Of a stretch of 64,000 bases of DNA, positions 22,301 through 34,900 are shown piece by piece. The notes under the pieces are model-generated. The model did no database searches. It worked only from the letters and a program-made list of their open reading frames with translations, and was not told the DNA's origin. Position 1 is the first letter of the stretch. Each line of letters starts with the position of its first letter. A program made the translations under genes and the position numbers. Source of the DNA: Bagarius yarrelli. Lineage: Eukaryota; Chordata; Actinopteri; Siluriformes; Sisoridae. Where the stretch lies: positions 641,501 to 705,500 of the forward strand of contig VCAZ01000117.1 in NCBI GenBank assembly GCA_005784505.1, written 5' to 3'.

Positions 22301-25300
22301 AACGCACTCGTCTGGGTTTAACCCATCTGCTTCTCGAGTCTGGTATATCGTTAGAGGTTATTTAAAGGCGAAGGTAGAGGCGGTGTCCTGCGGTGGAGGT
22401 TAGAGGCGGTGTCCTGCAGAGTTTAGTTTCAACCTTAATCCAAACAACAACACGTGATTTTTAAGCAAGCGTATGTAACAATCAGCAGACAGGAGACAGA
22501 CTGCAGCAAAAAACTCTGTGTCCGGGTCTGTTTATTGAGTATAAAGAAAGGAAAATACTGGGGTGTCAGGCAATGAAGAGATGAAAAGGACAGGGATCAG
22601 AAGTAAGAAGACAGAATGTTGACTAAGTTCTAAGCTAAGATTCACGTTAGAGATCGTGAGAGTTAGGGAGTCTACACTAACATTAGACACGAGTGAAGGT
22701 GAACGAGATGCAGGTGTGTCTAATTAATACTCTAATTAATACTTGAGACCTGGTCGGCTCATGACAGAGTAAAAGACATTTGCTGGATCAGGTGCAATTA
22801 AATACGGTTGAGACTAAACTCTGCAGGACACCGGCCTTCCAGGAACTGAGTTTGACACCCCTGCCATAAAGAAATCTGTTTTATCATTAGAATAGAAAGA
22901 TCTACAGCATTTGGCAGAAGCCCTTATACAGAGCATCTTACATTTATGCAACTGAGGGCCTTGCTCAGGGGCCCAGCAATCATGGCTTGGTGGAGATGGG
23001 AATCAAACCCACAATCTTCAGGTTGGTAGGCCAACACCTTAACCATGAGCCACCACTTCCCCACATAATTTACATTTACAGAATTGTGGTGGTGCTGGGA
23101 ATCGAACGCAGATCTTTCTCGTATCAGTCCAACACCTTAACCACTAAGCCAACCTACAGTACCTGCTTACTGACTTGTGTTTAGTAATTTTCAAAATAGT
23201 GATAATTTATTAAAAAAATTTCCAATACAATACTGGAAAGAATTTCTGTTGGTGAACAGTTTTTTCCTTAACGTTCTGAAATGGCAAATATACCACCAGT
23301 TAGAGAATCACCCATATATGAATATACAGTTTGTAGGTAAATGTGCATCTGGAGAATCTTAGTGAATTTGCAGAAATACAAAGCACATACAGTTTATACA
23401 GTACCTGAAGAATATGAATGGCTATACAAAGAAGTGAAATTGGGAAGTTCAGTAAGGAACCTGAACCTGTAGGAACCTGAACCTTTTCCCGAGAGGGTAG
23501 GAGGGTAAAAAGGTTACATGCTAGGTAAGAAATGTCCACTGGGGTCTTATTTCTATAAATATACATATTAAATAGACCATACCAGAAATTGCATTGAACT
23601 TTTTTCATGTTGTGCTATTTACACTGTGTTTCAACGCTTTTTGCTCGGTGTGTTTTAGGAGGTTAAGCAAGAGCAGATAGCTCACAACATTCTTCAGTTC
23701 AAGTACAATGAGATGAGGAAGGCCATCACTCAGCTGAAGGTAGAGAACGATGAGATAAAGAAGATCCTGTCGCACAAGAAGGAAGAGTTAAAGGTGTGTG
23801 TGTGTGTGTGTGTCTGTGTGTGTGTGCATGTTTTCTTACATTTTGGTAAAAATTTCTGCTTTTAAAATGAACCCAGGAGGCTGTTAATTAAATGAATGTG
23901 AGTTTTTTAAATGTTGTGTGTAGATGTGTAAGTTACAAATGTGTGTGTGTGTGTGTGTGTGTGTGCCATTGTAGATGTGTTTGTAACAAATGTGCGTGTA
24001 CCATTATAGATGTGTAAGTTACAAATGTGTGTGTGTGTGTACCATTGTAGTTGTGTTAGTTACAAATGTGTGTGTACTATTGTAGATGTGTAAGTTACAA
24101 ATGAGTGTGTACTATTGTAGATGTGTAAGTTACAAATGAGTGTGTGTACCATTGTAGATGTGTAAGTTACAAATGTGTGTGTGTATACCATTGTAGATCT
24201 GTAAGTTACAAATGTGTGTGTGTGTGTTTGTACCATTGTAGATCTGTAAGTTACAAATGTGTGTGTACCACTGGAAATGTGTAGGTTACAAATGTGTGTG
24301 TATTATTGTAGATGTGTAAGTTACAAATGTGTGTGTATCACTGTAGATGTGTAAGTTACAAATGTGTGTGTACCATTGGTAGATGTGTAATAGCCCCTCT
24401 TCTTTAAGGGTGAAAAGCCGCCACCAGACATGTTCTATTCCTTCGCATCACCTCCTGGCCGTGATTTTGCTACTGCATCCAAAACAGAGGTGCTTAAGCG
24501 GTGCTGTCTGTAATGCAAGAAAAGAATGCATGTGTGAACTGGAGGCCCTTCATCACAAGAAGTATTAAAATAAACTAATAGATAAAGATTTATTGACGTT
24601 TTTTACAGGTCTACCAGACTGAATCTCAAGAGAAACATCAGATGTCCGTAGAGACCATCGCTTACTTGGAGAAGAAAAAGTCTGACCTGGCAAACCAGGT
24701 GATAATACTGAGAAAAAGCGTGCAGGACATGGGCAGCAAGCTCTTTAAGTCCCATAAAGAGTACAACAAACTACTGAATGTTAGTAAGAATAAACATTGC
24801 ATTAAGCAGATCTTTTCTAAATACTATAAAGAATTTGATCACGTTTATGCAATAAACAACTAAACGTTTATCGTTTTTAGAAGATGGAGATAGAGCAGGA
24901 AGCTTACAGCATCCTCCAGTTTGAGTACGATGAGATGAAGCTGGCTGTTGCTCAGCTGGAGGTCGAGAACAATGATTTAAAGAAGACTATGATACACACA
25001 GAAGAAGAGTTACTGAAGGTAAATGATGTGACTATGACTGCTATTGTGAACTGTGTGTGTGTGTGTGTGTCTGTGTGTGTGTTTGTGCGGGTGTGTTTGC
25101 TCATATTTTAGATTTAAGTTTTTATCTGTGATCCATTGCAGATTTGAACATTAAGCACTTAAGTGTGAACCTCTTCTGCCTCATGTGTGTTTTAGGAGCG
25201 TAAGCGAGAGTGGGAGGCTTACAGCATTCTTCAAGCAGAAAGAGATCAGATGAAGAGGATTCTGATTCACCAGGAGGAGCTACTGAAGGTGAACATCTTT

Positions 25301-28300
25301 TCTTTGTTATGTTTCAGCAACATAATGCAGTGGGACATCTTGAAAATTGCCTACTTTAGCCTGATGGCTACAGTACATCATTCACAGTCATTTGGCTTAT
25401 TTACAGTCATTTATCTCTTTTATACAACTGAGCAATTGGAGGTTAAGGACTTTGCTTAGGGGCCTAAGGTGGTGGCTTGGTGATGCTGGGAATTGAACCC
25501 TGGTCTTTCTGAGTCAGTCCAACACCTTAACCACTAAGCCACCAATTCACCCATGTCTCACCCACTATGCAAAATGCCATCCAAAGCTACATGATTACTA
25601 CACTAAATCATGTGTCATTTACCAGTGAAAAAACTTGATAGTACAGTTAGTAACAGTACTAAAATACCTTAGAAATATAAAATACCATAAAAATATAACC
25701 CCAAATTACACGCTACTGCTGCAGTTAAGCTACTTCGTAAAGATACACAAAATACATATGCTATGCATTACTATCGAAACAACAAATTCGAATCACACCA
25801 TATTCATACCTGTCCAAAAGAAATACTGTAACCATGACATCATCTTTTGGACCCTTTGATTTCTGTAGTTCGAAAATGCAACACCGATGTAAATTCAAGT
25901 TTTCACTCTGTTGTGATCCAGACTTTGATCCGATGTCATATCCTGTCTGTGTGAACAGGGTGTGCACATACATGTGTTGACAGGCAGCTAGGAAAGTTTA
26001 ACCCTAATATTCGGATCAAACATTTTGATTAGACGAACGTTTTTTGAGGCTACGCCTTCCACAGAATATACAAAGACATATAAATACATTTTAATTGGAT
26101 GGGACAACACTTTTATTCAGTAGAACAAAAATGTTTCTAAAGACAATCACCTATTGTACCTTTAAGTTATTGTTGACATCCCCTTTCCTATCACCCCTCC
26201 TACATTACGGTTATGTTCCTACCCTGGCTTGTATTGTATGTATACTGTTAAGGCACTTTATAATATGTGTATGACATACACACCATACAGCATACAGTAT
26301 GTACATTTGTGCATTGTCATACTGTGTATTTAGAATAGTCGAATAGTCCATGTCCAATAGTTCTGTATTAAGATCAAATAGTCCATGTCCAATAGTTCTG
26401 TATTTAGATCAAAAAGTCCATGTCCAATAGTTCTGTTCCACTGCAGAAATTTCACTCACCTGAAAATTAAAAAAAAATGTATTGCTAGTATGTTTTATTG
26501 GTATGATTTTACAGATCTCCCAAGCCAAAGCTGGGAAGGAGCATCCAAAGTCTGGGGGGACCATCACTCAGCTGGAGAAGTCCAACCTGGCAGAACAGGT
26601 GGAAACACTAACCAACAATCTCCTCGAGTCTCACAGGCAGTATGAGAAGCTAACACATGTAAGGTAGAAACAAAGTGCTGTTAGGTAGCTTCGTTCTTTA
26701 GTTACAGGATCTTTAGTTTAGACCTTTGCTGTCTGATGTGTGTGTTTTAGGAGTATGAGCTAGAGCAGAAGACTCACATCACACTCCAGCTTAAGTATAA
26801 TGAGATCAAGAAGACCGTCTCTCAGCTGACAGCAGAGAACGAGGAGATGAAAAAGACTTTGACGGGAAAGGAGGAGGAGTTACTGGAGGTAAATTACTGC
26901 TTTTCTAACAGCCATGAGTACGCCAGAGGTTCAGCGCTATGTAAAAAAAACATTTTAGGATGGTTTGGGAGTGAACTTGAAATTACGAGAATAAAGCAAT
27001 ACAATTTTGAGAATAATGTCAAATAATACTTTAAGAATTAAGTCAAAATTACAAGCAGAAAGTCGAAATAATTCAAGAATAATGTTAAAACAATAAGAAA
27101 AGAGGGGAAAAAAACCAAGAAATTTTGCATTTTGAAATTGATGCTGGCCCAGGATTCGCCTCTACTCCAGACTCGAGAAAATGTTCTAGTGCCCCAGCAA
27201 ACTGTGTGTACTTGGTAATTGAGGATCAGATAGCAAAGTCACAACTATTGCCTTTACAGCCACCTCTGACACAGCCGGACGACCTATAGGTACCACACCA
27301 AACAAGTCTACTTTCTTCTCCTCTTCCAGTGAACCTACCTCAGGGACTGCATAGCACTTCTCCAAAGGGGCCTGTACGATTCCAACACAAAAAAGTCAAC
27401 AGGCACAATTTTATTTGGTCTTGAGGCCAAAAGGTGGCCCATAAAACTTTAGGCTGGTGGCTGTGTATCCTTACTGGCTTGGCATCTCTCACACTTTTGA
27501 CACCAAGAAGCAAAATCCAATGCCATACCCGACCAGTAACTCTGCTGCCAAACCAGTTCTGCAGTATGCTCTCTATCGTAATGCTCATGTTGATGCAACT
27601 GGGTAAGAACATCAACCTTCCTAACTACAGGCAACAGCAACTGTAAAACCTCTTCGCCACTGTTTGGGGCATAAATTCTACACCACCTAAAGTACACCAC
27701 TTTTCTCCACAAACTGATCCCATTGCGTAGCGATGCCAAAACCGAAGAGGCATCTGCTGTCGTTCTTCTAACACAGGATAAACCTTTCGCCTCCAAAAGT
27801 AATATTTCTGGAGTGACCTGGTCAGCCAGCTGCAATGCACCAATGTCAGTTAACGGGGGATTGGCCAAAGTGGCGATCATATCTTGCTGTAGTTGCACAA
27901 CTGGTTCTACTTCTGCAGCCTACTAATAATATAAAACATTAAGAACTTCTATGTGAATCTTTTTTGCCCCGTGTGTGTTTTAGGAACGTCAGCAAAAGCA
28001 GGAGGTTCAAAGTGTCCTCCAAGCAGAGATTGACAAGATGCAGAAGACTTTGGTTCAGCAGGAGGAATTACTAAAAGTAAACATTCCTTTTCTTTTAAAG
28101 TATCAGAATGTATGTAGAATGTGGGAACTAGGCAGGGGTAATACACAGACACAGAAAGGCAATTACTGCTTCAAAGTAGGGCTTTTATTTTGTTGAAGTT
28201 AGGGAAAAAGTTTTGTGGTGGTAATACAGGGGATGCAAGGGTGCTGTTAAGAGGTGTCTTCTGGGTGCAGGGATATGAGCATTTTCTGCATCACAAGAAG

Positions 28301-31217
28301 TTGAGCGGTTTCGTCACCGATGCTGGCGGTCTTTGAAAAAAGAAAGACAGAGGACAATAAACATTACAATACCGGATCCTCTGTTCAACCACCGCCTTAT
28401 ATTTATTCAGTGGGACAGAGGGGACATGTCCTGGCCACTTTTTAAAATCCAGATTGTGTCCCCCACTACTTTCAAATTTGTGTCCACTGAAGCAGCAAAA
28501 GATGACTACTTAAAATATTATCATAGATGAGAAGAAAGAAAGGAGATGTGATTGGTTGATTCAGTAAATTAATTAAACCACCGTGTTGCCCACCTATTTA
28601 ATTTAGTTCCAGGTAATTCAACATAATGAATATCATTAGTTTTTAATCTTCTTTTTAACTCAGTTACATATACAATGTATACATATACATGTTCCCACTG
28701 TGTATATATATATATATATATACACATGATCGATTTGTGATGTGTTAAAAATGACATTTTATTTAAAAAAAAATGATTAGATGTGCTCGGTGATAGCCTA
28801 TTGGGTAGCGAGTCAACATATGTGGTGCCATTGTACTCCTGGGTTGAAGTCCAACTTGTGAAGCATTTATCTATTTTTGAATATATACAGTACATGTAAT
28901 ATTAGCTATAATATATTATATTATGCTAATGTATATCTCAGCAAATATACTATTTCAAAATATATTTTGATCACATGGACTTTTTACCCCACATCCTGGC
29001 TGTAAGGTGCTTACATAGTGTTCCTGTTGTGATAGAGTTATGCTAAGCTGTGATTTGTGTTATTTGTGTGTTTTAGGAGTGTAAAAGAAAGCAGGAAGCT
29101 CACAGCGTTCTCCAGTTTGATTATGATGAGATGAACATGGCCTTCGCTCAGCTGGAGGTGGAGAACGATGATTTAAAGAAGACTCTGATGCACAAAGAGG
29201 AGGAGTCACTGAAGGTAAACGTCTGACTGCTGTTGTGAGTTGTGTGTGTGCTTACTCACTTTTTGGGGCATTTTAAAAAAAAAATATGGATCTGGATATA
29301 GATTATCTAATGAATAAATGAATGTGAAAACATGTTTGGCCCAGCATAGTTCAAAAAATGAGCTATTTGGTATATTTTTTCTGCATAAATACATAAATCA
29401 ACGTTGTTGTTTTTTTATTTGCCAGATTTCAATAATGTGAACATTAATCCTTTGAGTTTGCACTTCTTTCAAATTTCTCAATGTGTGTGTTTTAGGAGCA
29501 CAAGCGAGAGCGGGAGGCCTACAGCATTCTCCAAGCAGAGAACGATGAGATGAAGAAGACTCTGTTGTTCTTCCAGGTTTCCCAGGCTGAGGCTGCGGAG
29601 GAACATCAGAGGAATCTAGAAACTATCACGCAGCTGGAGGAAGAGAAGTCAAGCCTGTCAAAAAAGGTGGAAAAACTAAAGAACATTGTGCAGGACATGG
29701 GCAACAAGCTTCTTGAGTCTCACCAAGAATTTGACAAGCTAACAGATGTAAGTGCATCAAGCAGCTCCTTTAAAAATACCATGAGGACTCGAGTTAAAAT
29801 GTCTGGTGCTTTATGGGTGTGTTTTAGGAGTGTGAGCAAAAGCATAAGGCTTACAGCATCCTCCATTTTAAATATAATGAAATGAAGAAGACCATCGCTC
29901 AGCTAGAGGTGGAGAAAGATGAGATAAAGAAGACTCTGGTGGATAAGGAGGAGGAGTTATTAATGGTAAACATTTCCTGCCATGACCTGTGTGTGTATTT
30001 TTTTTCTCATTTGAGACATTTTGTCTTTTTGACCTGAACCTGTAGACTGCTGATCTGGAAACATCATGCAGTGAAGAGCTTATTAAAAAGTATAAGAAAG
30101 CTGAGAAAGTGACTGCTAATGCATATTAGATATAAACCACCCTTTTTTGCCCTGTGTGTGTGTGTGTGTTTTAGGAGCGTGAGCGAGAGAGAGAGGCTTA
30201 CAGCATCCTTCAAGCAGAGAACATAAATATAAAGAAGGCTCTAAATCACCAGGAGGAGTTAGTAAAGGTTACCTTTCTGTTCCTTTAAAAAAAAAATTGT
30301 ATGTAGAACTAAAAAAAATATAGTTCGCAAAAGAGACACTAAACGCACTAAAATTTAAGAAACAAATCGAAAAAAAAAGAAAAACATCAACAAATAAGCT
30401 GCAGATCCTCACAACACAACCAAATACAGAAACACACACTACAGCAAATAAATACCACAACGGGATTGACAACATTCAAAACACCATCAAAATAGCACAC
30501 AATTAATCCATTTACATTTCTAGCATTTGGCAGACGCCCTTATTCAGCACAATTGGGGGTTAAGGTCCTTGCTCAGGAGCCCAGTGGTGGTAACTTGGTG
30601 GTCCTGAGAATTGAACCCTCAGTCTTCTGGTTAGCAGTGCACCACTTTAACCATTGTGCTAACACTTCCCCCTATTACAGGTGTACATAGCAGATAGCAG
30701 AATATATCATTATAACTGAAACTTAACACAATAAAGATTAATTGTGTTGTAGGTCACCCTGGCTGACGCTGAGGAGAAACATCAGAAGGCTGTAAAGACC
30801 ATCACTCAGCTGGAGGAGGAGAAATCTAAGTTCAGCAAACAGGTGGAAAAACTAAACAACTCTGTTCAGGACATGAGCAACAAACTCCTTAAGTCTCAAA
30901 GAGATAATGAGAAGCTGATAAATGTGAGTGAAACATGTCCGCTTGCATCTAGGACATGTTTTATAAAGACTTTTGTAATGATTAATCATTAGCTACTCAT
31001 GCTTAAACCTCTACTGTGTGTGTGTTTTAGGAGTGTGAGCAAGAGCAGGAGGCTCACAGCTTCCTCCAGTTTAAGTATGACGAGATGAAGAAGACCATGG
31101 CTCAGCTGGAGGAGGAGAACGATGCCATGACGAAGAGTTTATCACACAAGGAGAAGGATTTACTGAAGGTAAACATTTCTTCTCATGAGTCTATAATTAT
31201 TATTGTGTTAATGTATG

Positions 31218-31254
<37 letters not shown>

Positions 31255-31908
31255 TTTTTAAATGCGGCCTATTTACAGCTGGTCACTCCATGTGTTTTTT
31301 TTGATTGGATAGCTAATTAATGTGTTACAACGGTTCCATTTACACTTACACTAAATGCATCTCAGCAAAACGGATATGAATCTGATCTTCTATACTTATT
31401 TTCGAGCCCCTACCGTAATTTAGCTCTTTTTGGGTTTGCGAATGCAGTCGAAAAAGAAAATTAAAAAGTTTACAACAAAGCCTACATACCAAAATGTACC
31501 GTACTGATTATTATGGTATGTGCAGCTGTTTCACTGTGGGCAGTATAAGACTTCAAGACCCACTAAGATGGTTGGAAAATATAGTACCGAATTCTTTTAC
31601 AGAACAAGTCTGGCTATCCTGTTGACAAATGGGGCACCGGACCCTTAAATATCTTTGTTTGAAGCCGCAAATCAGTTTAATAAAGAGGAAAACTCCCCTC
31701 CAGCAGGCTATACCGCTCAACAAGGGTGCCAAAGTAAGCAATGTGTGGGAGAAGACAAGTGTGATGTACTGTAGGTGGTTTGAACAGGCAGATGTATTTG
31801 GACTCTTGTCTGAAATGAGTTCCAGACCACCTCCTAAAGTGGTTTGAGTGATCTGATTTCTATGAGTTTCTGAGAGCATTTACACCCGGTCTATTCTCAA
31901 TCAGGTAG

Positions 31909-31962
<54 letters not shown>

Positions 31963-34900
31963 ATTTGATAGTTATATAATTTAAAAAAAAAATGCATAAA
32001 GTGAGTAATTTACATTTGCCAGACATCCTTTTCCAGAGTGACTTACATTATTCCCTGTTATACAACTGAGGGTTAAGGGTTCTTGCTCAGAAGCCCAAAG
32101 TGGTGGCTTGGTGGTGCTGGGAATCAAACCTGGGTCTTCAAGTTAGTAGTCCAACACCTTAACCACTGCGCTAGCACTTTCCCTAATAGCCCCTTAAGTT
32201 CCTTTTGAAATTAAAGCTTGGTGATCTAACAAGTGTACAATTTTTAAAAATGCATTGAACGGCTTAATTAAAAATATAAGAGTTAAGATTTAATTAGGCC
32301 AGATTGAGGTGGTTTGGACATGTACAGAGGGGGGATAGTGAATATATTAGTGGGAGGATGTTAGAAATGAAGCTACCAGGCAGAAGGTAAAGAGGAAGAG
32401 CAAAGAGGAGGTATATGGATGTGATAAACGAGGACATGAAGTTAGTGGGTGTGAGTAAAGAGGATGTAGAGAATAGGGGTAGGTGGAGACAGATCAACGC
32501 TGTGGCGACCCCTAAAAGGGAACAGCCGAAAGAAGAAAAAGAAGAAGAAGAGTTTAGATTTAATATAAGATATAATAACTTTAAGCTTTATTTTTTAAGA
32601 TTTCAGATTATTTGTGGCCCACTGAAGATAAAAAAACATTCATCGAAAAACTAATTTAGCAAATGTAACTAGGGAAGTGGTGGCTCATGGTTAAGGTGCT
32701 AGACTAACAACCCAAAGATTGTGAGTTCGATTCTCAGCTCCACCAAGCCACCACTGCTGGGCCCCTGAGCAAGGCCCTTAACCCTCAGTTGTGTAAATGA
32801 AATAAATATATGTCGCTCTGGATAAGGGCGTCTGCCAAATGCTGTAATTGTAAATAATTTCTAAAAGGAAAAAGATTTGTCTTTTAGGGTTGCCAGATTT
32901 AATCTATAGCTGTTGCAAATTTAAGCCATTAAGCAACCTCTTCTGCTCCATGTGTGTGTTTCAGGAGCTTAAGCAAGAGCGGGAAGCCCACAACATTCTC
33001 CAAGCAGAGTATGATGCGATGATTCAGCAGGATGAGTTATTAAAGGTAAACCTTTCTTCTCTTGAGAAATATATGAAATCCAAATAATATCATTTTCAGT
33101 CAAGGCTTTCAGTAAGCAGCTGTGTACAGCTAATGCAGCCATATGCTATTAATGCTATGTTACGTACGAGTGACTTTATATGGGGCTTGGGACATTGGTG
33201 TTTAAAGGATAATGTCCCCTTACTTATATAAAAATAAACCAAAAACAAAATAGCTTGTTGAGCTCTGTGCTAACTGTTAGCCACTTATAGTTGTTGCAGT
33301 TTTTAAATTAGAGCACAAAATCTTTACTAGCCTTTGTTAGTGAGGCGAGTTTGGGTTGAGGTCTTCCTTTCTCGTGCATTTCCTGGATAGGATAGAGGTG
33401 AAATTAGGGGCTATTATACCCCGGAAATTCCTGACAAACGGCAGATCCAGAAGGTGGGTAACAAAAAATTCGACTAACAGTCACTAAAAGACTCGCACAA
33501 CAGTAACACAAAGTGCAAATCAACAAAAAAGTACTAAAATTTTGTTAACTGCAAAACTATTTTTGTTTAATATATGTGTGTAGGAGCACACGAAGGTCAC
33601 AAGAGGGGGCAATTCCAAAAAAAAACTCTCGTGCGGCGCCCCCCCCTAGTCAATTACTATGCCACCTGTAGTGATGCCCAGACCTTTTTAATGTAGGACT
33701 TAAAACAAAACTAACCATTACAACAACTAATTACATAATTAATAACATAACAACACTATTTAATTTTTTATAGGACCAGCAGTGAAGGCCCTTCTGGCAG
33801 CCCACCACTTATTTTTACGACTTGTGGCTAAGATACGAAATTTGACCAACTATGCAATGCCTTCTTCCTCCCCAGTTCCCTTTTATGCTTAGAACATGTT
33901 GGACCGGCCCTTCAAACGATACCAGGGACATATTTTTATAATGTCATTTTAAATATATGTTTTACTCATATCATAGCTGTATATCATAGACAATTATAAT
34001 TAATAATTAACTAACATAGTACATTCAACATAACGTTCCATGGTGATGATCAGGTGCTGCTGCACAACATCCAACAAGAAGATTTAAAGATAACAAAATG
34101 ATCAAACAGGTTAAAAAAAGAGAGAAAATGATTCAGAAAATTTCACCAAAACTTGACAAACTATTATTATTTTTTCATTTAATGCAAACAGTTTACAACA
34201 AAATAATCAATAAATCTAGCATTAGGGGGCACAATTTAAAAAAAACTTCGCAATAATACAGTAAACCAGTCTGGCCGGTGTTATTATCTGTTATAGACGG
34301 ACCTGCCGACCGCTAAAAAGCAAAAAAAAAAGTACAAAAGTTTGTGGACGCCTGGTGTATGTCAGTGTGTATACTATTGTGTAGTCGAGGTTTTTGCTGC
34401 TTTAACTCTACACACGTTTTGTGAAAGTAGTATTTTGTATTAATTCCAAGGGAAAGTGGTAGCGCAGTGGTTAAGATGTTGGACTGCTACTTGGAAGATC
34501 AGGGTTTTGATTCCCAGCACCACCAGGTTACCACTGCTGGGCTACTGAGCAAGGCCCTTAACCTCCTAATTGCTCAGATGGATACAAAAAATAAATGTAA
34601 GTCGCTCTGGATGAAGATGTCTGCCAAATTCTGGAAATAAAAATGCAAATTATTGTTCTCTAAGGTTTCCCAGGCTAAATCTAAGGAGGAACATGAAAGG
34701 TCTGTAAAGACCATCGCTCAGCTGGAGGAGGAGAAGTCCAACCTTTCAAAACAATTGGAAAAACTGAAAAACTCTGTTCAGGAAATGGGCAACAATCTGC
34801 TTGAGTCTCACAAAGAGTATGAGAAGATAACATGTGTAAGTCAGAGTAAAAGTAGCTTTTTTTCCCTTAAAACTATACTTACATTCAGGCGATCCAGTTT

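Noticed and set aside
27340..27900. Gypsy integrase reading as a host gene
   Set aside because: It is a fragment with an integrase finger only, lying antisense in an intron, without ends or catalytic core.
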